Of a stretch of 64,000 nucleotides of DNA, positions 1 to 11,838 are shown piece by piece. Source of the stretch: Juglans regia. Taxonomy: Eukaryota; Streptophyta; Magnoliopsida; Fagales; Juglandaceae. Numbering within the stretch: position 1 is the first letter of the stretch; the number at the start of each line of letters is the position of its first letter. The notes below the pieces were generated by a model, which ran no database searches, was not told the DNA's origin, and saw only the letters and a list, made by a program, of their open reading frames with translations. A program made the translations under genes and the position numbers. The DNA is taken from NCBI RefSeq assembly GCF_001411555.2, contig NC_049909.1, forward strand, positions 3,457,875 to 3,521,874, in the 5' to 3' direction.

Positions 1-1554
1 GGATGTTAACCGCCTATCACTGCTCCAAACTGAGGTCGTCGCAATTCTATACAAATTGGAGATGATATTTCCCCCTTCTTTTTTCGATGTCATGGTCCAC
101 CTAGCTGTCCACTTACCTCGTGAGGCCATACTTGGGGGTCCAGTACAATACAAGTGGATGTATCCATTTGAGAGGTATCTCGGCAAGTTCAAGCAGTATG
201 TTAAGAATAAAGCCCGCCAAGAAGTCTCAATAGCCGAAGCCTACATTCATATCGAATGCCTGACTTTTTGCTCAATGCATCTCCAAGATATTGAGACGAA
301 GTTTACTCGAATGGACCACAATATTGATGGTGGAGAAATAGAGAATATAGATGGATTCAAGATTTTCAACCAGAAAGTTCGGCCCATGGGTATGGCTTCG
401 AACTTTGCAATTATCAAATAAACTCCTTACGGAAGCCACCTGGTATGTCCTCAACAATTGTGATGAGATTGAACCTTACCTAAAGTAAGCATCATTATCT
501 ATGATATTCAAACTCATTTTCTTATGGCTTTTTGGGGACAACCCATTTATGTTGTATGTCCAACACGTAAGTTACGTATATTGTTTTTGTTACTTTATGT
601 TCTCCAAATGCAGGGAGCACTACGAGAAATGTAGTGTGCATACTCCAAATTGTATCGATCGAACACATCAAACTGAGTTTCCAACTTGGTTCAAGAAATG
701 TGTAAGCTAGCTTGCTCCCTTCTTAGTTAGTTGAACCTAATCATTTTCGACTAAGTTGAAGAACTATAAGTGATGACCTTCCAACAATATTGTTGTAGGT
801 TCAAGATCAACGTATCACCAACCCACTTGATGTGACCGCTAATCTGTATCCGTTTGCTTGCGGTCCTGAGCGGTGGGTCACATCTTATGCTGCTTGCATT
901 ATAAATGGCAAAAGGTTCTATACGAAACAACGTGAACTTTGGCGGCGTACACAAAATTCAGGGGTGTTCGTAACTGGTGACGAAAGTACTAATAATGTTG
1001 ACTTCTACGGTGTTATTAATGATATCGTGGAGTTACACTACATGGGGAGGTGGCAGGTGCGAGGGGTATGAGTTGATAACCATATGACCAGTATCAACAT
1101 GGACAGGACTTGGTATAAGGATGAACCATTTGTGTTGGCATGCCAGGCATCCCAGTGTTTTTATATTAGAGATATACGGGCGAAAGGGAGATGGTTTGTG
1201 GTGCAGAAGTACGTGAATAGGAATGTATATGACATTCCTACGGTGCCGAAGGTGTTAGAAGATATTGATGACGAATCAAGTGATGACGATGCCTATCAAG
1301 AAGATGAGTCATCATATGACTATGCACCATTTTCGTGTGATGCATGTCCAGTGTCAACTCCACTAAATAGAAATGATATAGAACCTATCCACATTGATGC
1401 ACGAGAAGTCACTGATCCAGCTTCCAAAAACATAAATTCATCCAACTTCATTGATGATGGCATCATTGCTTCTGGTTCAGGGGATGCTTATGCCAATGGA
1501 GAATATTCAGATGAGGAGGACTTAGACACAGACGACGTGTCTGTGTCTGAATAG
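1..1554 (+). pseudogene. TNP2-like CACTA transposase, C-terminal part, decayed
   Basis: Position 2 opens in frame with DVNRLSLLQTEVVAILYKLE, which continues as the DUF4218 block of plant CACTA transposases (FPPSFFDVMVHLAVHLPREA, then YPFERYLGKFKQYVKNKARQ). Apparent exons with GT-AG borders are 1-484, 614-701 and 799-1554. The last exon holds the DUF4216 block (TSYAACIINGKRFY) and an acidic C-terminus. Decay is visible: the frame is lost at about 410-420, where the next frame carries on (LLTEATWYVLNNCDEIEPYL); an in-frame TGA lies at 1069-1071; and the conserved segment expected just before that stop is missing. The N-terminal catalytic part lies outside the window. Family assignment rests on recognised conserved blocks; no search was run. 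Confidence 0.85.
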
Positions 1555-2541
1555 ACAACCAGCCGAGTATTATATGCACCGAAGACACTTAGTGTACCTG
1601 TTTGTAACTTGTAAGGATCCAATATAAAGTACGAAGAATTACCCATATGTTCCTTTAAACTACGTAGTCACAACATGTTATTAATGTACATTCGGATCAA
1701 GTAATGTATCACATGTTTTAATAAATATTGTTTTGAAGCTCTCTGGATTCTGAATGCGCACTCGAGGAATAAAGTATAGATGTAATGATAGCTACTTTGA
1801 GTCCAACATTGGGCTATGTATTTATAAGTATAGATTCAAGTAGTGGTTAGAAACATTTATAAAGAAGCCTTCTAATGTTTTGTTATCAAGTGAGTTTCAC
1901 GTTGCATGGATATTATTTATATTTGGCAAAGTGTAAAACAATTAATTAATATATACATATATATATGCAATACCGCTTGGCTTATTTCTTTGTAACCATG
2001 GAATGTATGATCTTGATGAGGGGAAGTCACTAATAATTAAGTCAATATTGTGTTTTTCTTACAGTTTTTTTCTTATAACAGGTGTTTTGCTTTTGGGTTC
2101 TGTAAGTTAATTGTAATTGATAAATTGAAATTACTGCATCTCAGGTGGGGGCAAAAAGGAGGTGGGTGTTGCATTCGTTGTGTGGTAAAAAAGTTTGACC
2201 CTTCCCATCTTCAGTCTGCAAGAAATGAGGAGCATCAACATCCAAGGTAGATGTTTTGACTCAATGTACTTTCTTATAGTTGGTTTCTTGCACTTTTTAT
2301 TGCATGCTAGTTCACTGCATCCTTTGTGGCAACAAACGAAGACCCTGCCAAGTAAGCATCATATCTCAATCAAGTGGAACATTGAAGGGACTGTTATATA
2401 GGTGTATTAACACAAATACACCAATATATCATCTTAGTGGTTTGTAGATATTAGTCGTATAAGAAATGGGTATTAGAGTCTCGTTTTCCTTAATAGCGAT
2501 CATAAGATTTATTAAAGATATTGGTAAAACATTTAATTCAA
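1555..2541 (+). other. Noncoding spacer between the two CACTA transposase genes
   Basis: This holds the presumed 3' untranslated region of the TNP2-like gene and the promoter side of the second transposase gene. It is AT-rich with a short TA-rich run near 1945-1970. No conserved coding segment was recognised. The short open frames at 2050-2401 have no family signature and lie across the likely regulatory region. Confidence 0.5.
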
Positions 2542-5389
2542 ATGGAATTTCAGACAAATGCAGGTGATACAAGGGGAGAAAGTTATCGAGGAAAAGGTGC
2601 TGGCCGAGGTCCACGTGTGTAACGCCCGTCCTTATGGTGGGACTTTTTCCAAAATATTTTTATAAAAAGGACGACGGGAATTACCGTCCTATATAAAACT
2701 TTTCATTTGCATACCCAGGGTGCGAGACTCCACGTTTATAAATAAAATATGCTTTGATAATAAAAGAGGATTACAGCGGAAAACATAAATCTTATAATAA
2801 AATGACCTCTCGTACGTTTAAAACTCGTGCCTAGACTTCCGTGCTCTTCCCCATGGGCCGTGTCCGTCCCGATCATGCAGTTCCTGTGGGGGAGAGACAT
2901 GCATAAAAACTAAAATGAGTTGAAGACTCGTAAGAATTACTTCATACAGTTAAAATATAACATAGGTTTTCACTCATGCATTCATCATTTGTACATACTA
3001 TTACGTGCGTGTCTACGTGTCTTGTGTGCGTTCACTTGAAAACGTCACTGGACTGGACTTTTCTTTCAAAAGGCTTTCCTTTATTTAAAACGTGTCCCCC
3101 GTCAGTGCCTTCATTTCTTCAAGAGCCACTGTACGGGGTTTTTCTCTTTTAAAATGTGGGCATCCTTTTCGTAAAAATGTTTCCCCCGTCAGTGCCTTCA
3201 TTTCTTAAAGAGTCCGTGCTCTTGTACTCTTGTGCATACATGTGCATTCGTGCGTTCGTGCATGCGTGCATACATCCATTCTTTCTTATCGCTTTCATAG
3301 GCCAGTACACACAATTACACCCCGTGTGTTTGTTTGGGTTTAGCGGTCTTCCTTTGGACCCAGATTCCGCCCGTGGCCACGGGTTAGGAACCCCTTTTCA
3401 TAGGGGGTAGTGCTGGGTGCACTTCCAGCACTACTTACCTGGCATTGCAATCTGCCCATTCATCGGTACCCTTTCATTCATGTCATGTGGTCGTTACATG
3501 TCTTCATACATTCATGCTTTCATTTCTTTCTTTCTTGCTTTTCATTCATTCGTTCATGTCAGCTCGAAAGAGCTGAAGCTTTCGTTCAGTTTGTTCTTTC
3601 ATTTAACAGTCCTTTCTTTTTATGAGAAAACATTTCTTTTCGTGAGAAAATATCGTTTGGGGCGTAAGCCCGAAAATGGTCTTTTCATCTTTCAGTTCAT
3701 TTCAGTTCTATCCTCTCTTTAACAGTTCATTCATGGAAAACTTCGTTTAAGAACATACATGGGCTTAAACGTCAGGTTTCGTGGCATCCATAAGCGTCAC
3801 CTTGAACGTCGTCAATCATGGCATCCACGAGCATTACCTCGTGGTGCACATGAGAGCGTCAGTTCGTAGGATTCACAAAACATCAGTTGTCATGCCTTTC
3901 ATGCATCTTCATCAGTTTATAAATTTTCTTAGAAAATACATACAATAGATATAACGTATAGTCATCCATTCACATATGTACAATTAATATTTTGGTTGCG
4001 TAAACAGGGGCTGCCAAAAAGGGGCCGTACATATTTATACCTTTGAACACTTAGCATTTTCTTTCTTAAAACGTCTTTAGTCTTTTCATGAGCATCTTAA
4101 AGGAAAAGCATTTCTTGTATCTTGGAAAACTCTAGAAGAGTATGAGCGTAATACTTACCTGGACTCCATGCTACTTGCATGTCATTTAGTCCATTCATGT
4201 GCTTGTCAGATGGCAACCTACATGCATACACATAACCTTAGCATCATTCTCTATCTAATGCATAAGTAACTTAAGCTATAAATAGAACTACGCTACACTT
4301 AGAACACTCTCCTTCTATCCGTGCACTTACGTGCCCTTCACTATGTTAAACCCTTCGGGGACCACTTACGGTCACCACAACTTCCAATTCAAAGTCTTGC
4401 CTCGAGTGCTCATCCACTAAGGTGAATCCATTATTCACCTTAGGATTAAGACACTAAGACATTCGTCTTACTCTTCTTACAACCACATTCGATGCATGAT
4501 TCCGACCGATGGAATCACACATCTCAATCCTAACGATGCATCCGTCACTACCTTCATGCATCTTAGCCCACACTAAATCCTCATTCCCATCCATACAAGA
4601 CACATGGCTCTAAACCAACTCTTAGGCTTAAGCACTGTGTAACTATGCTCATGACAGACCATATTACACAGGTACCTTACCCCTTTATCACCTAAGATCA
4701 ACATATATAACACATTGATCACCTGCTCGTAGGGACAAGGGTCATACTCCGATACCAATCTTTTCTTAACCCGGCTAGCATAACTCTTCACGCTACCCGT
4801 CCCTTTTGACAGTTCATCCCAACAATTAACACGATAAGACTCCATTCATAACTATGTTTCATGTCACGTTATATAGCTCAGAATTAACCCCAAGCTACAC
4901 CGTGACTTTGTCGCGTTACCCAACACTGCTATGTCAATTCCTGACTCATCACGAGTACGGTTCCTCACGTACTCCCATCACATCGTGACATCTCATCACG
5001 TTTCCATTACGACATTCCTACACTTTAATACTTCACCCATCATAAGCATGACTTCTAATAACCACGTCACTTCGTGACATTGTCCAGTCATGCTTCCACT
5101 GCGTACTCTTACACTTATTCCACTACTTCACCCATCACAAGCACGACTGTCAGTAGTCATGTCACTTCATGACATTCTCCAGTCATGCTTCCGCTGCGCA
5201 CTCTTATACTTGTTCTGATACTTCACACATACTTCTAGCCATAAGTCCATCGCAGTAACACTTGTCACCTCAGACTAAAGGCTACGCCATAACTACTTCG
5301 AGATATTGTTCCATAGTTTCCGACACTATCCATCACATTCCATGCCCATCAAACACATAACCATCCTTATCTCTACGACACGCCATACG

Positions 5390-6870
5390 GAGTGTTGCTG
5401 CCACATGGAGTACATTCCACGTATACTCCCCTCATACATACCACATCACCACTATGGCATACTTGCCATATGGTACATCACTCCATCACATGGAGTACGT
5501 TCCACTCGTACTCCCTTTACATACGCTCCATCACTACTATGGCATACCCGCCATATGGTGCATCACCATATCACATGGAGTACACTCCTCGTATACTCCC
5601 TTCATACACACTACAACACATCACCATCATGGCATGCTCGCCATATGGTACATCACTCCATCACATGGAGTACGTTCCACTCGTACTCCCTTTACATACG
5701 CTCCATCACTACTATGGCATACCCGCCATATGGTGCATCACCATATCACATGGAGTACACTCCTCGTATACTCCCTTCATACACACTACAACACATCACC
5801 ATCATGGCATGCTCGCCATATGGTACATCACTCCATCACATGGAGTATGTTCCACTCGTACTCCCTTTACATACGCTCCATCACCACTATGGCATACCCG
5901 CCATATGGTGCATCACCATATCACATGGAGTACACTCCTCGTACACTCCCTTCATATACACTACAACACATCACCATCATGGCATCCCTGCCATATGGTG
6001 CATCACTCCACCACATAGAGTACATACCACATGTACTCCCCACATACATACCACATCACCACTGTGGCATACACGCCATATGGTGCATCTCATCATCTCA
6101 TGGAGTACATTCCATTTGTACTCCCTACATATACAACATGCCACATCACCATTATGGCATACATGCCATATAGTGCATCGTCCACCACATAGAGTACATT
6201 CCACATGTACTCCTCTTACACGCACTACGCCACTGAGTACACTCCACTTGTACTCATCCCGTTCCATAATACGCCAAGAGGGTATATTTTATATATACTC
6301 TCCTTATCTCACATTACGCCACATATAAAGTACACACAGCGTGTACTATTCCCATTCCACATGCCACATCACCATTATGGCATATCCGCCACATGGTGCA
6401 TTACTCCACCATATGGAGTACATTCCACATGTACTCCTCTTACATGCACTACGCCACTGAGTACACTCCACTTGTACTCATCCCATTCCACAATACGCCA
6501 GAAGGGTATATTTTACATATACTCTCCTTATCTTACATTACGCCACACATAAAGTACACACAGCGTGTACTATTCTCATTTCACATGCCACATCACCATT
6601 ATGGCATATCCGCCACATGGTGCATTACTCCACCACATAGAGTCCACGTGTACTCCTCACATATACTATACCCCACACAGAGTACACCCATTGTGTACTC
6701 CCTTCATACACACCATGGCACATCACCATTATGGCGTACCCGCCATATGGTGCATCTCACCATCACATGGAGTACAATCTATTTGTACTCCCTACATATA
6801 CAACATGCCACATGCACACAGAGTACACTCAGTGTGTACTGTATCCATTCTGCATACACCACGCCACCAT
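5390..6870 (-). repeat. Tandem array of 85-90 bp monomers, each with two stem-loops
   Basis: Monomers of about 90 and 85 bp alternate, giving a 175-bp higher-order period (compare 5551, 5726 and 5901, nearly identical). Each monomer contains a TATGGC-N6-GCCATA type inverted repeat and a second stem. Examples of the second stem are GGAGTACG (5492-5499) with CGTACTCC (5507-5514), GAGTACAT (6018-6025) with ATGTACTC (6031-6038), AGTACAC (6329-6335) with GTGTACT (6341-6347), and GGAGTACAA (6769-6777) with TTGTACTCC (6783-6791). Monomers diverge toward the right half. Because 175 is not divisible by three and stop codons are rare in the unit, overlapping open frames run through all three plus-strand frames; these are by-products of the repeat, not genes. 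Confidence 0.9.
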
Positions 6871-7340
6871 TACAGCACATATTCCCCAATCACACTACAC
6901 AGCACACTTCCCAATTATGCCCAACACATCACAACACACTACACGGCACAATGCACCTCCATACAACACCACATCACGATATCACAACTCCATTAATACT
7001 AACAGCACAGTCCACAACCTAGTCAACTAATTAATATCTAACATAATTACGAGGGATAGAGGGTTATACCATCGACGGGATAACCCGTGCATTGCTCGTT
7101 GACGGTCATAGCCGATGATGTCGGAAGAGTCGTACGTGGCGGCTAACTCACGTACGGTGACTGTTTAGGCGTTTGGATAGTTAGGTGTGGTCTTGGAAGG
7201 GCTCGTGATGGCCTTGTGATGATGGCAAGGGGCATAACACGGTGAATCTAGCTGTGTACAGTGGCGGTCAATCACCGCAGTGACTGTCCATCACGTGCAG
7301 TGGTTACCTACCACATGAAGTGATGGTTTGGACCTAGGGC

Positions 7341-8060
7341 TTGGCTAAGGGAGGTCCGGTGAATGTCGTGGTGGCGTCAAGGTGGCGCCACGGTGGCTCA
7401 CGGTGGCGGATCTGGCCATACCGTGGAGGAGAAGCCGTGAGAGAGAGTGTGCTCTCGTGGGTGGCAGATCGGGGCCATGGGAGGTTGGGTTGGCTTGGTG
7501 GCGGCCTGAGGAGGTTGATGGCGGTGGTTACCCACCGTGGGTGGCGGTGTACGGTGGTGCACGGTGTGCAACCCGTGCGTGCATGAGGGGAAGACCAGTG
7601 TGGTGGAGAGAGGCTATGGGCCTTGGGTCACGCGGAGGAAGAAGGGAGAGGAAGAGGGAAGCGCATGGAGGCGCTTGGTGTTCGTGGGTGCCGCGCACGG
7701 TGGCACGCGGTGAGGAAATGGGTTAAAGACCCATTTCGGGTACTTGCCATGGAAAGATGGCCAGTGGGAGGGGAGGTCACCGTGGGAGCGGTGGAGCCAT
7801 TGGGGGGCCCACGGCGGCGCAGTGGCCTTGAGCCCGTTCGGGCTTCACACTTCCAAGGGAGAGGAAGAGAGAGCGTGAGAGGGAGAGGCTGGCATGGATG
7901 GACTCACCGGAGGGAGAGGAGGCCAATGGTGCCGGCGATGAGGGCTGGTGGCGCACAGCGGCGCCGGGCTGAGGCCTTAAGCCGTTCGGCGTGGGTGGAT
8001 CGCGTACTGCGTACGCCGAATGAGAGAGGGAGGAGAGAGAGGGTTACGGGGAAATGAGAG
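7341..8060 (-). other. GC-rich segment of the giant LTR downstream of its putative promoter
   Basis: Base composition changes sharply to GC-rich between about 7300 and 8060, while both flanks are AT-rich. Read on the minus strand it follows the TATA-like box at 8081-8087 and a CT-rich stretch, as a 5' leader would. Open frames on the plus strand here (7341-7586, 7382-7726, 7623-8057) are rich in Gly, Arg and Trp. They overlap in different frames and match no family I know, so I read them as compositional artefacts. The element at 38275-41101 has a similar GC-rich block in the same relative place (40080-40800). Confidence 0.55.
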
Positions 8061-8080
8061 GGAAAAGAGAGGGGTCTGGG

Positions 8081-8087
8081 TATTTAA
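8081..8087 (-). promoter_or_regulatory. TATA-like box of the giant LTR
   Basis: On the minus strand the sequence reads GGGTTAAATACCCAG followed by a pyrimidine-rich tract (CTCTCTTTTCCCTCTC). This resembles a plant TATA box with a downstream Y patch. It lies about 620 bp inside the inferred 5' end of the LTR, and GC-rich sequence follows. The role is inferred from sequence pattern only. Confidence 0.45.
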
Positions 8088-10621
8088 CCCAGTCCTTTCG
8101 TCTGGGAATCTACACAACGATCTAACAACGAGGAATTAAAACACTAATTTGAAAATGCGTAAACGTTAACTTAATTAGAAGCACTTAGAGGAATTAAGGT
8201 AAATATTATTTTAAACTAATTTTAATTTATAAAATAATATTCTTCATCATTAATAAAATGATGAAGTCTCACTTAACATATTTAAAAAGGTTAAACCATT
8301 TAATTAATAAAAGTTCTCAACATAATTTAAATCTCATAATATCTTAAATAATTGAAATCATTTTAATAAAAATATTAAAATGATTTTCGGCAATTATAAT
8401 ATTTTTGGAGCTCTTCAATAATATTATGATTGTCGTATTTAAGATCAAATCTTAATTCAACAATGATGGAAATACTCCTTATAAATATTTCCAGCATATT
8501 TAAAACAATGGGCGTGCCCTAGAAGTCACACAATATCTTTCGAGACATGCCATCATGGTTCGGCACTCATAACGCGGCTCGCAGTCGCTAGTGAGAAAGG
8601 TAGATGATCACATAATCTCTGCCTTCGGGATTTGCTTACGTCATCAAGATGAAACATACGTCAGAAAGAGAGAAGCGTACGTAAGAAGGAGCTGGGTATT
8701 ACAACGTGCCAGACGATTTGTCCCATATTCATGTAGAGCTCGTCGACCACGTGGCTGTCGTATCAATTCATACCATAGCCCTTCAGACACGGATCAGTCA
8801 GGCTCGGATGACTCAACGCAGCCTCCTAGTTAGCCATGGGAGCCTCCATGTCCCATTCCTCAGCCCCCACCCGAGGCCAATAGAGAATCCTCACCCGTAA
8901 GAGAACCAGAACTGAATGGAGAAGATATCGGTACGGTCGTCATTAAACTGTTGTTTCAATAATTATTGTTGTCGAACTATATATGTCACTGCTCCAAAGA
9001 TTAAATATGACATACGATCGTAGTCAAATACTGTTATGTTGAAATACAGATGCAACCGCCCCCACGGTGCCTACAGCTACTCAGGAACAGCCCAAACGTA
9101 GGGGTGGGCCTACTAAGTGTACCGAGTTTGAGAAGTTGAGAAAGCACGGAAAAGTGCTTTTGAAGATTAATGACGGCAAGACGGCACGGTGTTGTCAGAA
9201 CGCACCCATGTTCACAACACGGGTAACACAAATAGTTAAACAGCACTGCGACATGAGTTATGCGAGATGGACTGATGTGCCGCAAGCTCAAAAGGATGAG
9301 TTGATTGAACGTGTTCTAGTCAGACAGTTATTTCATTTCGAGGGTAAGGAAGTGGGCGTAGAATAATCGCTGATGTTAACGTGATGTTCATTCTTGTAAG
9401 GTGACTTTGTGTTGGATTGGGATCTGGCGAATCATAGATTGACAGTCTTAAAGCAGCTACGTAAGAGGTTCAATGCATTCCATCATGAATTACACAAAAA
9501 ATATTTCTCATACGAAAGTCACGCAGAAGCAGTAGGTTTTAGGGGTAGCATGGTTGACCCCATTGTTTGGGGTAAGCTGTGTGCGAGATGGGGAAGTGAA
9601 GACTACAAGGTATATATATTGGTTATTCAAAATAAAAAATAGGGGAAATTTAATAAGTTATGATTTTCCTATCTTATTATGCAAGAACTGGAAAACCTAA
9701 CATTGGGTTTTAATGGCAGAAAATCTCAAGAAAAAATAAGGAGAATAGAAAGAAGCTAACCAATAACCAGACTACATGCCGCAAATCCTTTGTTAGGATA
9801 CTGGAGGAGAAGGTATAATATTCAAACTGATTTATGTTGTAACTTGTATGGTCACAACCCATTTTCCATAGAATCATGTTTTTGATTGATCATAGCTAAC
9901 TATACAAATTCCACACACTTGTAGCGGGCGACAAATGCAACTTTGGTGGAGTTTTATAAGGAGACTCATTGGTGGAAGAAGAACGGTAAATTTGTCACCT
10001 CAGCCACTGAAGACACCTATGTGAGTACGATCTTTATGTTAGGCTATTTGCTGATCAAAAGGATGGTCCAATTACTTTATATTAAACAATGATAAATTCA
10101 CGAGGCATTACAGGACTTAACAATAACCGTGTAAATTTTCCACTTGCAGAAGGAGATGGTTGGCAAACTGGATGAACTAGAGCCTGAATGACGCACCGAT
10201 GAGGTAGCAGTGAGTGTGTTTAGGGAGGTACTTGGGCATAGACCAGGATATGCCCGAGGGCTGGGGGAGTTGGTCATCCCGGAGTCGACAAGACAACGGG
10301 ACCGTGAACGAGAAAAAGAGTACCTTGCCTTAATTGAAAAACACAAGAAAGATGCTGACCAGTACAAGAAAGATGCCGACAACTACAAGACGAAGCTTGA
10401 TGAAATGAGTGATGAATTGCACATACTTCGTGAGAGGCAAAATGAAACTGATAAGATGTTGAGGGATTTCTTCCAACATATGTCGTCTTACATTGAGTCT
10501 CTCCAGTCTCGTGGAGAGACTCAATGAGCTACCTTCAAAAATCATGGGAAATGCTTTTTTGTGTATTTTGGGCACTTTTTGGTGGTGGGAGATGGTGGGT
10601 GGCGAATATATAAATATAAAC

Positions 10622-10648
<27 letters not shown>
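10622..10648. repeat. (AT)n microsatellite
   Basis: An uninterrupted AT dinucleotide run of about 27 bases sits just after the second transposase gene. It is a simple sequence repeat with no further signal. Confidence 0.9.
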
Positions 10649-10652
<4 letters not shown>

Positions 10653-11677
10653 AGAGGAAGGTTGTCTACTTTTGCATCGTGGGAGTCATTGGGCAGTTGA
10701 GGGAAATTTTGGGATTTACTGTGTGGAAGTTTGGTTACGGCTATTTTGAGTTGTTCCAATTATCTAGAGGGTGTTGGTTAAAGTGGTAAAATATTTTGGG
10801 CTTTAAAGAATTGCAGCACGATGAACTTGCCATCAGTGATGAATTATTGTCAGCAAAAGAGATGAAGGTTCTAAAGAAGTGAAGTGGATCTTTTATTTAC
10901 CCAGAGCATGCATGATATTCTTTGTCATGGACATCACTTGGATCAATGTGTGAGTTTTACTTGTCTAGTATCTTCAATATCTTTTGCATATTCTATTAAG
11001 GAGGCACATACTTTTGATAACATTGTTTAGTTTAGATCCTTGTTTCCATAATCAGTATGAGTCATCTGGAGTTCCCTGGAGTGGTTCCTCACACTTTTAT
11101 TGGTAATCTTCTTTTTCTTCTATGGTTAGGGTTAGTGCTTATTCATTCCGTTAGGGTCAGCATACTAGAGTTTGGGCAGTTTTTTCTAACTACATGAAAT
11201 AGGAGAATGAAGAGTAAAAATATATTCTTTTCTATGCATATGAAGTGCTGAGCAATTATTAAATTAACTCCTTGCAACACATTTTCATTCTCGTAGGAGC
11301 CTTGAAGACGTCCATTTTGGCATTTACAAAGTATATTGGACATGAACGTTGTTGCACTTGCCGCTGCAGACTTGTGGATAGTTTGTAGGTGAGTTATTTG
11401 AATACTTGGGCACCCTCATATGATTTTAAAAACAAAGTGTTAGATTGGAGTGAAAGTTGGTTCTGTTGAGTGTTGCATCATTTGTGTAATGAAATTCAAG
11501 GATTAACTTCTTTTTTTTTGGTTTTAATCCTTTTAGTTTCAGCACTTCCTTTACGCTTCTTTTTTATCTTATTGTGTGATGCAAATGGTGTAGTACTGTA
11601 GGTACAAGTGGTTTTGACTCCAAAATATAAGCTGTGATGAAGACTTGATCTGTTGTAAACTGAACATATTGGTATGT

Positions 11678-11838
11678 TTTAAGAGATTTTTCTAAAAATC
11701 TCTTAAATTTTCTATTTTTTTGCAAATATTAGAAGGCTTATTATTAGTTGTGATTTAAGAGATATTTCTAAAAATCTCTTAAATCATCTAGATGATTTTG
11801 ATGATTGGCTTATTAGAAGGCTTATTATTAGTTGTGAT
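11678..11838. repeat. Duplicated palindromes with direct-repeat flanks
   Basis: TTTAAGAGATTTTT and its exact reverse complement form a 14-bp-arm palindrome with a 2-bp spacer at 11678-11707. A near copy lies at 11754-11783. Each is followed by the same 26-bp direct repeat, containing AGAAGGCTTATTATTAGTTG (11729-11754 and 11813-11838). The arrangement looks like a local duplication of a hairpin plus flank. No transposon family was recognised. Confidence 0.7.

Larger units (their letters stand above)
2618..8703 (-). mobile_element. Giant LTR-like insertion (6086 bp), probable solo LTR of a Ty3/gypsy chromovirus
   Basis: The element starts TGTAACGCCC and ends GGGTATTACA, and is flanked by a perfect 5-bp duplication ACGTG (2613-2617 and 8704-8708). 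Removing the element and one duplication restores the transposase frame GAGRGPR-ARRFVPY. The TG...CA ends and 5-bp duplication are hallmarks of LTR-retroelement integrase. No gag or pol is present, so a solo LTR is the simplest reading. The minus orientation is inferred from a motif at about 2921-2945 whose reverse complement (TTACGAGTCTTCAACTCATT) resembles the LTR downstream of the gag gene at 19830, and from a TATA-like box at 8081-8087 followed by CT-rich sequence. At 6.1 kb it is at the extreme of plant LTR lengths. A large non-autonomous derivative cannot be excluded. Confidence 0.75.
2542..10527 (+). pseudogene. Second CACTA gene, plant transposase Ptta/En/Spm type (PF03004-like), split by a 6-kb insertion
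   Basis: The likely start is ATG 2542, giving MEFQTNAGDTRGESYRGKGA and then GRGPR at 2602-2616. The frame resumes exactly after the insertion at 8709 (ARRFVPYSCRARRPRGC). Further apparent exons with GT-AG borders are about 9051-9335, 9401-9609, 9720-9812, 9925-10020 and 10150-10527. They carry the family blocks RGGPTKCTEFEKLRKHGKVL, LDWDLANHRLTVLKQLRKRF, RKNKENRKKL and GKFVTSATEDTY, plus a charged coiled-coil tail rich in KKDADQYKKDADNYK. Disabling lesions are a TAG at 8831-8833, a TGA at 10189-10191 and the insertion at 2618. In active elements this product is thought to bind subterminal repeats and act with TNP2. It lies downstream of TNP2 in the same orientation, as expected. Confidence 0.85.

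Noticed and set aside
5306..7030. Long overlapping open reading frames (up to 340 codons) rich in His, Tyr, Pro and Thr
   Set aside because: They run in all three plus frames through a tandem array whose 175-bp period is not a multiple of three; they are repeat artefacts with no domain.
7341..8057. GC-rich open frames rich in Gly, Arg and Trp
   Set aside because: They overlap in different frames, match no known family and lie in the GC-rich leader of an LTR-like element.
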